Assembly: GCA_937879855.1 (NCBI GenBank)
Contig: CALFMO010000011.1
Coordinates: 41,551 to 105,550 of the forward strand
DNA from: an uncultured Acidobacteriaceae bacterium
Lineage (GTDB): Bacteria > Acidobacteriota > Terriglobia > Terriglobales > Acidobacteriaceae
Length of the DNA stretch: 64,000 nt
Direction: 5' to 3'
Shown here: positions 43,848 to 54,100 of the stretch, piece after piece
Numbering within the stretch: position 1 is the stretch's first letter
Layout of the letters: each line of letters opens with the position of its first letter
Position numbers and translations under genes: made by a program
Notes under the pieces: model-generated
The model's input: the letters and a program-made list of their open reading frames with translations, nothing else
What the model was told of the DNA's origin: nothing
Database searches by the model: none

Positions 43848-44570
43848 TCACGCTGGGCGTGCCGTCCTGGCTCTTCTCCGCCGAAAATAGTACTTCACGA
43901 TCAAGCTGAGAATGAACCACCCAGCCCCGACCGTCCCCTTCAGGGTGCCGCTGATCTTCGATTTGCCAATACGCGGGTGGTAGCTCACCGGGACTTCCAC
44001 GACGCGGTATCCTGCCAGGGCGCCTTTGAGAATCATCTCCACCGCCCAGCCGTAGGTGGTCTCTTCGAGTGCGAGCTCGCGCAGCACATCTGCGCGGCAA
44101 GCGCGAAAGGGGCCGAGATCAGTGATGTCTACTCCATACAGAAGCCTGATCAGGCCCGCGGCGATACGATTCCCAAACACCTGATGCCAAGGCAGCGCCC
44201 CAGCAGAACGCGGCCCCTGCAGGCGGGAACCGAGCGTGATGTCCGCGCGCCCCTCAGTAATTGGCGCTAAGAGAATCGGAAGCTCAGAGGGCCGGTCGCT
44301 GTAATCACCATCCAGGAATACAACCACGTCAGGGGAATTTGCCGCGGCAAGACCCGTAAGGCATGCTCGCCCATAGCCGCGGCGCGGTTCCTGAATTACG
44401 CGGGCTCCCATTCTCGCGGCGATCTCGGGCGTCCCGTCAGTCGAGTTGCTGTCGACAACAATGACCTCCGTCGTGAGATCGCAGGGGAGATCCGCCAGGA
44501 CGCGCTCAATCGCCTGCGCTTCATTATGGGTAGGAATGATGACGGACACTCGCACTTGAATTAGGCCCAA
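43848..44570 (-). CDS. Family 2 glycosyltransferase (polyprenyl-phosphate sugar synthase-like)
   Basis: 240 residues. GT-A fold: SVIIPTHNEAQAIERVL at the N-terminus, FLDGDYSD with the DxD metal site and GSRLQGPRSAGALPWHQVFGN. The C-terminal region has VPVSYHPRIGKSKISGTLKGTVGAGWFILSLIVKYYF, a DPM1/YkcC-like membrane-associating end. Probably loads a sugar onto polyprenyl phosphate for the GT87-like protein (inference). The start is the TTG at 44570, immediately after the DoxX stop (TGA-TTG), so it is translationally coupled to DoxX. Confidence 0.88.
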   Translation of the reverse strand: MGLIQVRVSVIIPTHNEAQAIERVLADLPCDLTTEVIVVDSNSTDGTPEIAARMGARVIQEPRRGYGRACLTGLAAANSPDVVVFLDGDYSDRPSELPILLAPITEGRADITLGSRLQGPRSAGALPWHQVFGNRIAAGLIRLLYGVDITDLGPFRACRADVLRELALEETTYGWAVEMILKGALAGYRVVEVPVSYHPRIGKSKISGTLKGTVGAGWFILSLIVKYYFRRRRARTARPA

Positions 44571-45065
44571 TCACCACCACGGAGAAGAGGGCCACCGTTG
44601 CGACAGCCACGCATCAACGCCCCATCTCCGGCCGGCGCTTCCGATAGCGAGGCCCAGAGACGCGAGCACCGGAACCAGAAGTTCCCAGATCCACGCCGTG
44701 CCCCACTCTGACATCCAAAGGCTGCCGAGATACAGAAACGCGACAAATGCGACCGGTCGCGTGAGCAGACCGATGATGAGCAGGATTCCGAGAGAAATCT
44801 CTGTCAGTGCCTGCATGGGTGCTGCCATCGCAGCGTGGCTTGCCGCCAGCCCCATCACTGCTTTCCAGGCGGCTGGCGAATGGCCCGACTTGATGTAGTA
44901 ATCGATCAGACCGGCATAACCCGCTGGCTTGTACAGGCCTTTGCCCAGATTCTCGAAAAAGACCGACACGAACATTGCCCCAATCGTGACGCGTACAAGT
45001 GCCAGCCCGCTGGCGGCGGACAGTTGCTTCATCTCACTAGGTTTCGGGCTTGGGTTCGTTCCCAT
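44571..45065 (-). CDS. DoxX-family membrane protein
   Basis: 164 residues with four hydrophobic helices and the DoxX pattern (LALVRVTIGAMFVSVFFENLGKGLY, then IGLLTRPVAFVAFLYLGSLW). DoxX-type proteins are small membrane subunits linked to thiosulfate:quinone oxidation or oxidative stress in some species; here only family membership is supported. First gene of the minus-strand run. A GGGGACGAGA lies upstream of the ATG at 45065; ATG 45032 is an alternative start. Confidence 0.82.
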   Translation of the reverse strand: MGTNPSPKPSEMKQLSAASGLALVRVTIGAMFVSVFFENLGKGLYKPAGYAGLIDYYIKSGHSPAAWKAVMGLAASHAAMAAPMQALTEISLGILLIIGLLTRPVAFVAFLYLGSLWMSEWGTAWIWELLVPVLASLGLAIGSAGRRWGVDAWLSQRWPSSPWW

Positions 45066-45480
45066 GACAATCTCGTCCCCTGTAATGACACACTTTTTGC
45101 GGACGACCAGACTCGTTCGGAAGAACGATAAAACATCCTATGCCGTTCTTCGCAGTATTTCTAGCTGATATACAAAGAACACTCACATCGCTCACGTCTT
45201 GTTGTTAAGCGAAACGGAACATAAGAGATCAAGAAGTTCTTGAGCAATCGGTCTGCCTGAAATCGCCGCGCGATCGACGGATTGGTTTCCCACCGAATGA
45301 GGGGTATGGCTGGCGCTAGTTCACTGCATGAGCCACGTTGGAGAAAGCGCTAAACGCGACGCGATAGGTCGCTCCGCAATGCAAACAAAGATGGCTGTTC
45401 CAAAGCACGCAAAAGTGTCCGAGCACCACTTCCCCCTGAAACTCTGCGAAGGGCCAAACGCGCCAGAAGGAAAACCGTTG
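45066..45480. other. Intergenic region between the DoxX operon and the secreted hydrolase
   Basis: 415 bp without a supported gene. A small palindrome CGTTC-GGAA-GAACG lies near 45115 in the DoxX upstream region. Open frames on both strands (plus 45328-45591, minus 45321-45602) lack ribosome-binding sites and overlap the end of the hydrolase gene, and I do not accept either. Confidence 0.45.
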
Positions 45481-46893
45481 TCAGAATTCAACATTACACG
45501 CGACGGAATCGTGGTGCTCGCCGTCGCAATGGCGCTCATCGAACGTATCAAATGGACGCAGGAAGGGCGCGGGTTCGAAACGCAGGAATGAGGGTTCGGC
45601 AACGTTTAGTGGTCCCAGCGCTGCGGCTTCAGCGTTGAGCGTGCTGGGATCGAGGTCAGGCCATCTTCCGTTGTCCAGCCGTTCAATCAGGTTCTGAAGG
45701 GCAATGACCGTTTCAGCGGGAGTGAACGTGCAGTGTCCCGCGCGATGAACAAAGGTCCGCCGCAACCATCTCTGGTTGCCAGCCTCGTCGACGACATCTT
45801 TGTAGGCGCTTTCGTTCTGGTTCGATACCAAGCCATCACCAGTCGTATGCAGGGTCAGCACCGGAAAGCTGATGCGGCCATTGAAGATAATGTTGTGCTC
45901 CAGGTACTCGACTGAATCTGGATTGGCAGTGATTCTGGCAGCATCGTTCAAGGTGTCGAGGTCGGCGTCCAAACTCAGGCCGGCTTGCTTATAGAGAGCG
46001 CGCACCTCGTCTCGGTCCACAGAGCGCTCAAACTGTTTTCTGTAGTCAACCCCTGTGTTCCATGAGGCATTGCCGCCAGCGCGGAATTCGAGTTCGGCAC
46101 GAAAGGCGAAGAGGAATGGAAAATCCACCTCAGACGCCCACAGAAACTGATTAACTTCTCGAGAAGCGAAATCCCTGGCCGCCGGTTCAGGCGAGGCAGG
46201 GTTGAACCACCCCGGAGTATCCGCCAGCGCTGCTGATAGTGCGAATCGCGCTTTGCCCTGGGGCGTGGCTTGGGCTGAAGCCAAAATGCTCTCCGCCAAA
46301 CCAAGGTTGGTGATCGGGTCGGTAATGTTGACTACTTGCAATGAAGTGCCGAAGGCCAATAGCGTTTTGAAGGCAAACTCGGCGTCCAGCCCTTGGTTCC
46401 AGGTACCAACGCCGCCCGAGAGAACTCCGCACATGGGAAGCGCAGCTTTAAAGCGGTCAGGAAATCGCTGGATGAGCCCGGCAGTGATGATTCCGCCAAG
46501 CGAGTGGCCCCAGGCGATCGTACGTCTCGGCGGGCCCACGAGGGCGGCAAATGCATCGAGCACCGCAATCTGGTCCGGCAGGGCCTCTTGAATTGCCCAG
46601 CCAGTGTGGGCGTAAGAAGAGCCAGCCAAGGCAAATCCGTTGCTAAGCAGGAAGGCGCCAGTCGCCGGATCGCCCACGTCTCGTGCGGGATTCGGCGAGC
46701 CGGGAATTACGTAGCCGTGACTGTATAACAGCAAGGTCCCATTCCACGGGGAAGGCACCTGAATGAGAAAAGTTGCTCCATCCGGCAAAGTGCCCGTGTA
46801 AGTGGTGACTGCTGCCACCGCGCTTCGAGTGACGGAAAGCAGCAGAAGCGTAAGGGCACAAATAGAAAAAGTATGTTTTGTCATACGCCACAT
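45481..46893 (-). CDS. Secreted alpha/beta hydrolase
   Basis: 470 residues from the ATG at 46893 (GGTGGG upstream); ATG 46884 is almost as good, and any longer start adds 132 non-secretory residues that overlap the acyl-CoA dehydrogenase gene. Signal peptide ~1-27 (TFSICALTLLLLSVTRSAVA). Nucleophile Ser in AWGHSLGG, acid probably in the TTGDGLV region, His in HRAGHCTFT. The size and the two cap-like insertions (~150-290) fit secreted esterases or lipases. Substrate unknown; next to acyl-CoA catabolic genes, so lipid-ester hydrolysis is plausible. Confidence 0.82.
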   Translation of the reverse strand: MWRMTKHTFSICALTLLLLSVTRSAVAAVTTYTGTLPDGATFLIQVPSPWNGTLLLYSHGYVIPGSPNPARDVGDPATGAFLLSNGFALAGSSYAHTGWAIQEALPDQIAVLDAFAALVGPPRRTIAWGHSLGGIITAGLIQRFPDRFKAALPMCGVLSGGVGTWNQGLDAEFAFKTLLAFGTSLQVVNITDPITNLGLAESILASAQATPQGKARFALSAALADTPGWFNPASPEPAARDFASREVNQFLWASEVDFPFLFAFRAELEFRAGGNASWNTGVDYRKQFERSVDRDEVRALYKQAGLSLDADLDTLNDAARITANPDSVEYLEHNIIFNGRISFPVLTLHTTGDGLVSNQNESAYKDVVDEAGNQRWLRRTFVHRAGHCTFTPAETVIALQNLIERLDNGRWPDLDPSTLNAEAAALGPLNVAEPSFLRFEPAPFLRPFDTFDERHCDGEHHDSVACNVEF

Positions 46894-47071
46894 AAAAGGA
46901 GACCCACCTTTCAATACCGAATTCTTATTGACGAAAACGGCAGCGATTGTATACCCGTTTCGACTTCTAGCGAGGTTCTGGAAACGTCTGTCATCCGCAC
47001 TAGCACGGCGCAAATTGCTCGCCTCGTAATCCGCAGACGCGAGCCCGCCCGATCCGATTTGACTGCTCAAC

Positions 47072-48844
47072 TCAGTCGCAAACATAACGCTCATTGGCAA
47101 GCAGGCGGCGGGCAATATTTCGCCGCAAGAAAATGGCGTCGATGGGATCGTGACCCGCCAATTTTCGTACGGTGGCAGCATCTTGTGGCAAAGCGCTCTT
47201 GCTCGAACATGTGCCGATGACATTCCGGGCGGAGCATTCGATTCGATCCATGGCATCGCGTAACAATACAGCGCACATGGGTGCGACACCGGCGCCTTTC
47301 GCGGACTCAGCCAGCTTGCGGCCGCGAAGCAGGCTCGATTCCATCGCGAAGGTTTCCATGATGATGTCCGAGATATTCATCAGCACTTCCTGTTGTTTTT
47401 CCAATTCAGCGGCGTATTTCTGATAAGCGATCCCAATCGTAAGCAGCGCAATCTTTTTCGCGTTGCTCACAAGCCGCATCTCTTCATCGGCGGTTGTATC
47501 GGCCATGCTTTTGTCAGTTGCATTCAGCACGGCCTGAACGGCGGGGATGAGCGCCAACTGCGCACGGGCCGCTCGCTTCAACAGCATGCCTGTAATCAGC
47601 AGGCGATTGATCTCGTTGGTACCCTCGAAGATGCGATTGACGCGCGAATCGCGATAGGCGCGTTCGACGAGATAGTCCTGATGGTAGCCATAGCCACCAT
47701 GAATCTGCACGCCTTCATCCACCACGTAGTCCAGCATTTCAGAGGCGTAGACTTTAATCATTGAGCACTCCGCGGCGTATTCCTCAACCGCTTTGAGCTC
47801 GGTTCGCGAGTCGTCGGATTTCGCCTGGGGTGCCGCTCTGAGCTGACTCTCGATCAGTCCTACAACTCTCCACACCATCGATTCGACGGCAAAGGTGCGA
47901 ATCGCCATCTCCGCGAGTTTGTGCTGGATCGCACCGAATTCAGCGATAGCGGAACCGAATGCCTTCCGTTCTTTGGCGTATTTCAGGCAGGTGGCGATCA
48001 CTCTCTTTGCTCCGCCCAGAGCGCCCGCGCCAAGCTTCAGCCGCCCGATATTAAGAATGTTGAACGCAATGACGTGGCCACGCCCGATCTCTCCCAGAAC
48101 GTTTTCCACTGGGACGCGCACGTTGTCGAAGTACACGGCCGTGGTCGAACTGCCCTGCATGCCCATCTTGTGTTCTTCAGCGCCGCTGCTGACGCCGGCA
48201 AAGCTACGCTCCACCAGGAAAGCGGTAAATTTTTCGCCTCCCACTTTTGCAAAGACCGTAAACAAATCGGCTGCGCCACCATTGGTGATCCACATCTTTT
48301 GTCCGTTGAGCACGTAATGCCTCCCGTCCTGACTCAGATCTGCCCGGGTGCGCACAGCGAGGGCGTCGGAACCGGCAAGAGGCTCGGTCAGCGCATAGGC
48401 GGCCAATAGCTCGGCATTTGCGAGCCGGGGAAGATACTTTTGCTTTTGCTCTTCGGTGCCGAAGAAGAGAATGGGCAGGGTGCCGATTCCGGTATGCGAC
48501 GAATGCCAGGATCCATAAGAAGCGTCCTTGGCCAAATGCTCGCTTGCAATCATGACCGAGGCCAAATCCATTTCCATGCCGCCGAATCTTTCGGGAATCG
48601 GTATGGCCGTCAGCCCCAATTCCGCAGACTTCCGCAGCACCCGCAACGCAACCGCGGGCTCATAATTATGGATTGCCTCGAGGTTCGGTTCGACTTCATT
48701 GGCCCAGAATTGGTCGACAGTGTGAGCGATCGCGAGATGTTCTTCGGTCAGATCTTCCGCGGTGAAGATCTCGTCAGGCGCGCGATCTTCGAGTAAGAAG
48801 GCTCCGCCATGGGCTTGAAGAGGAGCTGCGGCAAGCGGTGTCAT
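47072..48844 (-). CDS. Long acyl-CoA dehydrogenase (VLCAD/ACAD9-like)
   Basis: 590 residues. Standard ACAD core (N-domain helices; YALTEPLAGSDALAVRTRA; FAD contact MWITNGGAADLF; catalytic Glu in RIFEGTNEINRLL) plus a ~150-residue C-terminal extension as in very-long-chain ACADs. It catalyses the first oxidation of beta-oxidation and passes electrons to ETF. Divergent from a TetR regulator at 49068; the 223-bp gap holds a palindrome at 48897-48926 that the regulator may bind. Confidence 0.93.
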   Translation of the reverse strand: MTPLAAAPLQAHGGAFLLEDRAPDEIFTAEDLTEEHLAIAHTVDQFWANEVEPNLEAIHNYEPAVALRVLRKSAELGLTAIPIPERFGGMEMDLASVMIASEHLAKDASYGSWHSSHTGIGTLPILFFGTEEQKQKYLPRLANAELLAAYALTEPLAGSDALAVRTRADLSQDGRHYVLNGQKMWITNGGAADLFTVFAKVGGEKFTAFLVERSFAGVSSGAEEHKMGMQGSSTTAVYFDNVRVPVENVLGEIGRGHVIAFNILNIGRLKLGAGALGGAKRVIATCLKYAKERKAFGSAIAEFGAIQHKLAEMAIRTFAVESMVWRVVGLIESQLRAAPQAKSDDSRTELKAVEEYAAECSMIKVYASEMLDYVVDEGVQIHGGYGYHQDYLVERAYRDSRVNRIFEGTNEINRLLITGMLLKRAARAQLALIPAVQAVLNATDKSMADTTADEEMRLVSNAKKIALLTIGIAYQKYAAELEKQQEVLMNISDIIMETFAMESSLLRGRKLAESAKGAGVAPMCAVLLRDAMDRIECSARNVIGTCSSKSALPQDAATVRKLAGHDPIDAIFLRRNIARRLLANERYVCD

Positions 48845-48896
48845 AGATTTCCCTCGGAAGCGATTCTTCGCCTGGCGCGACTCGGAGGCAAATTGT

Positions 48897-48926
48897 GTTA
48901 GTCTATATCAGATATTAGTCGCTAAC
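48897..48926. promoter_or_regulatory. Candidate TetR operator
   Basis: GTTAG (48897-48901) ... CTAAC (48922-48926) outer arms and an inner ATATC-A-GATAT palindrome (48905-48915) in the divergent gap between the acyl-CoA dehydrogenase and the TetR gene. Position and symmetry fit a TetR site; no experimental basis. Confidence 0.45.
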
Positions 48927-49067
48927 GTCAACCGGGGATTCGATGAAAAAAATAATTGCTTCGCAGCGAATTCTGCGGGCGGAGGAATTCTTGTGTTTTG
49001 TTAGTATCGATCTCGGATTTCATAAGCGGTGATCGTTAACTCATTCGCAATACTAGAGGAGAAGAGT

Positions 49068-49751
49068 ATGCCCCGCGTTCAGGTTGCCCCTGCCCACAGA
49101 ACCCGGAACCACAGAAAGATGATGAGCCGAAGTGCTCCAGTGGCGGTCCAGGAAATCAGCGGACTGCGCGAGCGAAAAAAGGCACGATTGCGCCAACAGA
49201 TTGTTGAGACTGCCATTCGACTGTTCCGCAAACAGGGATACGAGAAGACCCGGGTCGATGACATCGTGAAGATCCTGGAAATCAGCCAACCGACATTCTT
49301 CCGCTATTTTCCCAGCAAAGACGCGGTTCTACGCGACGTGGGCCAGCGCGGATTCGAATGCATTGCCGAGCGTCTCAAATCCGAACTTTCGACCAAGGCC
49401 AGCACGGGAGAACGCTTGCGTCGCCTCTATCACTCTTTGGCGTGCGAGGCCGAGGGCGATCGGCCGCTTTGGCAGGCGGTCGTGCTATCGGGTGCGATGG
49501 ATGCGGTGCGCTCTCCGGAAGTGCGTGGCGCCGAATGTATTGTGGCGGGACTGTTGCGCGAGATTCTGGCGCAGGGGCAAAAAAAAGGCGAGATCACGAG
49601 CGCATTTCCAGTCGTTCATCTCGCCGAATTCATGGAAGCTCTGTATCACACCGTTGTCCGCCAGTGGACCGTTGATCTTACCGGACCGCACAAGTTGACC
49701 GAGCGCGTCGACAGCGCCGTGGAATTTTTCTTGCGCGGCGTTAAGCCCTAA
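49068..49751 (+). CDS. TetR/AcrR-family transcriptional regulator
   Basis: 227 residues from the ATG at 49068 with GAGGAG upstream. An ~30-residue basic N-terminal extension precedes the TetR HTH (TAIRLFRKQGYEKTRVDDIVKILEISQPTFFRYFPSKDAVL). The C-terminal ligand domain is helical without recognisable motifs. Like FadR/PsrA-type TetR regulators it sits divergently beside an acyl-CoA dehydrogenase, so sensing of acyl-CoA is inferred. It may also control the alcohol dehydrogenase 51 bp downstream. Confidence 0.92.
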   Translation: MPRVQVAPAHRTRNHRKMMSRSAPVAVQEISGLRERKKARLRQQIVETAIRLFRKQGYEKTRVDDIVKILEISQPTFFRYFPSKDAVLRDVGQRGFECIAERLKSELSTKASTGERLRRLYHSLACEAEGDRPLWQAVVLSGAMDAVRSPEVRGAECIVAGLLREILAQGQKKGEITSAFPVVHLAEFMEALYHTVVRQWTVDLTGPHKLTERVDSAVEFFLRGVKP

Positions 49752-49802
49752 GTCTGGCTTTTGAAACAGATTCTGTCTGTTTAGTCTCATCGGTCGAACT
49801 TC

Positions 49803-50822
49803 ATGAAAGCCGCCATCCTGCGCGAGTTCAAGACTCCGCTGTCGATTGAGGAGGTCGCCCGCCCGACTCCCGCAGACGATGAAGTCTTGATTCAAGTGGA
49901 GGCATGTGGCGTCTGTCACTCCGACGTGCACGTCGCCGATGGCGACTGGACGCAGTTCGCCCGGATCGTCAAACGACCTCTCATCCTTGGTCATGAAATC
50001 GCCGGGCGCGTCGTCGAGTGCGGCGGTGCTGTACGCGATCTTCATGTTGGCGACCGGGTCGGAGTGCCCTGGATTTATTGGACCTGCGGCGAGTGTGAAT
50101 TCTGCCAAAGCGGAAACGAGAACCTGTGTCCTCGCCAGAAGATCACGGGCGTTACTCTGGACGGGGGATATGCGGAATTCGTAAGAGCGCCAGCCAGTCA
50201 CGCACTGAAAATTCCTGACAGTCTTTCTTCGCTTGATGCAGCCCCGCTCTTTTGTGCTGGCCTTACGGTCTATCGAGCGCTCAAACGGGCGGGCCCGTTG
50301 GCGAATCGTCGACTGGCTGTTTTCGGAATCGGCGGCCTGGGACACTTCGCAGTGCAGTTGGGAAAAATCTTCGGAGCGGAGGTGACCGCAATCGATGTTT
50401 CGGATGACAAGCTGAAACTTGCCAAAGAATTGGGTGCGGCCACCGGCCTTAATGCTCGAACCACGGATGTCGTCAAGGAATTGCGGCGTAATGGCGGAGC
50501 ACACGTCTGTCTGGTCTGCGCGGCAGCCAAGACCGCGTATGACACCGCTTTCCAGTGCTTGCGGCCAACGGGCACGCTGCTCGTGGTGGGACTTCCCGCT
50601 GAGAATATCTGCTTCCCGCCAATTTTGATGGCCGCCGGCGAAATCCGGATCCAGGCATCCGCCGTCGGTACCCGGGACGATCTTCGAGAAGTTCTCTCCT
50701 TGGCGGCTGCCGGAAAGTTGCACTGCCAGGTAACTGCCCGCCCGCTTTCGGAAGTGAACCAGGTGCTCGATGACTTGCGCCGCGGGCAAGGGAGCGGCCG
50801 AATCGTCCTCACCCCCAACTGA
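49803..50822 (+). CDS. Zinc-dependent alcohol dehydrogenase
   Basis: 339 residues, medium-chain dehydrogenase/reductase. Catalytic zinc ligands C38 (ACGVCHSD) and H64 (LGHEIAG), and a structural zinc site with C95, C98, C101 and C109. NAD(P) site FGIGGLGHFAVQLGK in the Rossmann domain. Oxidises alcohols or reduces aldehydes; exact substrate open. Same strand and close to the TetR gene; next to lipid catabolic genes, so fatty-alcohol/aldehyde interconversion is plausible. Confidence 0.92.
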   Translation: MKAAILREFKTPLSIEEVARPTPADDEVLIQVEACGVCHSDVHVADGDWTQFARIVKRPLILGHEIAGRVVECGGAVRDLHVGDRVGVPWIYWTCGECEFCQSGNENLCPRQKITGVTLDGGYAEFVRAPASHALKIPDSLSSLDAAPLFCAGLTVYRALKRAGPLANRRLAVFGIGGLGHFAVQLGKIFGAEVTAIDVSDDKLKLAKELGAATGLNARTTDVVKELRRNGGAHVCLVCAAAKTAYDTAFQCLRPTGTLLVVGLPAENICFPPILMAAGEIRIQASAVGTRDDLREVLSLAAAGKLHCQVTARPLSEVNQVLDDLRRGQGSGRIVLTPN

Positions 50823-51186
50823 GATCCGCCAGATATCAAGTAAATCCCACTTCCGCAGGATTCTTTTCGGCCGAGTTCGCTTCGTTCTTGACGTTAGTAA
50901 CTATTATGTGATATTTGCTATCACAATTTGGGCTTGCCTTGGGCTGTGACACTTGGCAAATCCCAAACCATCCGACTAATTCGCGTGTTTGAGAGGAAAG
51001 AGAAAGATCGATTGAGGCTCGCTCCCTCGCATTGCGCACCCTGAATCGAGCAAAAGCCCAGCCGCGATCACTATTACGGTACCGGGAAAGAACCGTGCAA
51101 GTCGTGGCCTTGGAAGAGTTGGCGAATATGGACACACTCGTAATCACTTCGGCGATGTGCCTTCGTGACCGATAAAGGAGACTCCT
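50823..51186. other. Intergenic region upstream of TonB receptor 3
   Basis: 364 bp without a gene. Contains the inverted repeat at 50907-50925. No promoter pair that I would assert. Confidence 0.5.
50907..50925. promoter_or_regulatory. Inverted repeat upstream of TonB receptor 3
   Basis: TGTGATA-TTTGC-TATCACA, perfect 7-bp arms. The half-sites are CRP-like but lie 3 bp further apart (N9) than in CRP sites, so a GntR- or LacI-like factor is also possible. Confidence 0.5.
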
Positions 51187-54100
51187 ATGAAGCCAGTCGT
51201 GGTTCTGTTTGCGTGCCTGTTGTTTACGGCTGAATCCGCAGTGGCGCAGGGGGTAGGTTCTTCGGGAGAGATCAGCGGAACCGTGGTCGACTCTTCCGGG
51301 GCTGTGATGGCAAGGGTAACCGTCACCGCTGTCGATTTGCAGACAGCTTTGAAACGAGAGGTGGTCACCGACAGCACGGGACACTACCGCATAACGGGCT
51401 TGTCTCCATCCACGTATTCGGTCAGCGCCTCCATTTCCGGTTTTGCCACCGAGCTTCGCAGGAGTGTCACGATTGCAATTGGGCAAACCGTCATTTCGGA
51501 CTTCAGCATGAAGCCGTCAGCGGTGGGCACGGTGGTCGAGGTGATGTCGGAGCCACCAACGGTGGAAACCGAACGAGGCAGCCAGGCCGACCGAATCAGT
51601 CAACAGTACATCGCCGATCTGCCCATTGATCGGCGCGACTATCTTACTTTCACCTTGCTCGCTCCGGGGGTTTCAGATTCCAGTCGCCTGGCCGGCGACC
51701 AGGATTTTCGCGTGAAACAGACGCCGCAGAGCGGACTCTCGTTCTACGGGAGCAATGGCAGAGGAAACAGCATTACGGTGGACGGAGGTGAAACGGGGGA
51801 TGATACCGGAGGGGTACGCCTGACGGTGAGCCAAGATGCCGTACAGGAATTCCAAATTAATCGCAGCAACTACGCCGCTGATCTTGGATCGGCCACCGGT
51901 GGTTCCATCAATATCGTGACAAAGTCCGGTACCAACAATGTCCATGGCACGGTATACGGTTTTTTCCGCAACGATGCGATGGATGCCCGCAATCCGTTTG
52001 CCTTCAGCCAGGCATTGCCAGTCGGCGCGACTTTCGATCCTACTAAACCTGATTCCGTGGGTTCGCCCATTAAGGACACGTTGAGCCGGCAGCAATTTGG
52101 TGCTGCAGTCGGCTTCCCCATTAAGAAAGACAAGACCTTCTTGTTTGCTGCGTTTGAAGGTTTACGGCAGGATGCTCAGAATTCCGTTCCCATCCTCACG
52201 GACACGAATGTTTTTCGACCGACCCTCGCGCAGGGGGCAATCCTTGCAACTCTGACGGGCGGAAACTCAGTTCCTTGCCTCAGTGGTCCGGTGGGTGCGG
52301 CAGTTGCGGCCCAATTGGGTCTTCCCGCCCCGAACCCAACGACTAATGTCCCGGCAGCGGAGTGCGCTGCCATTCTGAATGGGGTTTTGACGATAAATCC
52401 GGCCCTCAGCCCCGTGAACGCGTTTCTGGTGAATCAGTTCGAAACCGACGGCGGAGTCTTCCCTTACAACACGCGTGAGTATCTCGCATCCGGACGCCTG
52501 GATCACCGTTTCAATACGAGAAACGAACTCTCACTCACTTATCGATACGGACATGACTTGGAAGAGTCTCCTGATGTCCAGTCGCTGACTGCTTTCTCGG
52601 CCGGCAGCTCGATTCACAACTACGACAATAATTCTCAGGCCTCTTGGTACCACCAGTTCACCCCGAGAGCGCAGAATGAGGCTCGCGTGCAATGGGATTA
52701 CAACAGTTTCAGAGTGATTCCCAACGAGCCAGGCCAGGTTGGACTTCAGATTCCCGGTTTCATCAACAATCTGGGAACGAACATTTTCCTCCCCAACCTC
52801 AGCATCTTGCGGCGTTATGAGTTTGCCGACAATTTCACGCTGGTGCGCGGCCGTCATACATTCCAATTCGGAGTCGACGAAATTTTTCGTGGCAACCACA
52901 CCGAATCGCACACCTTCTTCCCTGGCCGCTTCGTTTTCGGATCGCTTCCCGGCGATCTGCTGACTCCCTTGCTTTCCACGATCACGTCCCTGCAATCCGC
53001 GTCGTTCGGGCTTCCCCAGGTTTTTCAGCAGGGCTTCGGCAATCCCGTCTATCCCTACTACACGCGACCACTCACCGCGGCGTATGCCCAGGATTCATGG
53101 GCGATCAAACCAGGTTTCACGCTCAACTACGGACTGCGCTATGAACTGGACACGCAATATCTTCCATTGACAACTTATAAGAAGGATTTTGCGCCTCGAG
53201 TGTCGTTCGCCTGGGATCCTTTCAACGATCACAAGACCGTGATCCGCGCAGGCTATGGAATCTTTTTCGGCCCGGTCGATGAACAGATCCCCGCTGTCGA
53301 TTTAAGCCTGGGAGTTGTGAACGGGAATAAGACCGCAGTCGAAAACCAAACCAGCGCCGGGCAGGTGGCGAATTTGAGCGCAGTCTGTGGATTTTCTCAG
53401 TTCGGGTTTCCGATCATTCCGGGCAGTGGTTCCAGCCCATGCAACCGGGAAATTTCCATTTATGTGGATCCAATCGGTGGGATTCCGGCGCTAGGTTTAG
53501 CGGGCGCGCCAACCGTGTTTCAGACGCTCTTCGCGAAAGGATTGATACAGTGCACAACCCCAACTGGGGGGAATGCCGCCTGCATCACGCCTGCGGCCGT
53601 GGCTCCGCTAGGCATCAATGTTACGAATACAGGCCCGGTCGGTCCGCTGCAGGTGGTCTTCGTGAATCAACCGGGCTATAGACCGCCGATCGCTCAGCAG
53701 GTATCGGTTGGAATCGAACGCGAAATCGCGCCGGGATTTTCTCTCTCGATCAGCGGCATCTACTCGCATACGCAGCGGCTGCCGGTGGCGATCGATACCA
53801 ACCTGCTGCCCGCGCCATTCACAACCTTGAAACTGGCGAATGGCCAGACGGTGTCTTATCGCAATTGGAACACCACGCTCGCGGGCGCTGATCCGATCGG
53901 CGGCACCGAGCCCGGGGGCTTGCCTTGCGATAACCCCGCGGTTCGATGTTTCGTAAATCCGTTGGTAGTTCAGAACAATCAGTACAGTTCCGAGGCCTAT
54001 GCTCTCTACGAGGGCGGCATTGTCGAACTGAAGAAGAGATTCAGCAGTCACTTCACTTTGTTCGGCAACTACACCTACAGCAAAGCCATCGATACATCGA

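Noticed and set aside
45328..45591. 87-codon plus-strand frame overlapping the hydrolase end
   Set aside because: No ribosome-binding site; overlaps 111 bp of a supported gene on the other strand.
49485..50789. 434-codon open frame antisense to the alcohol dehydrogenase
   Set aside because: Mirror frame of a well-supported gene with high GC; no ribosome-binding site or recognisable domain.
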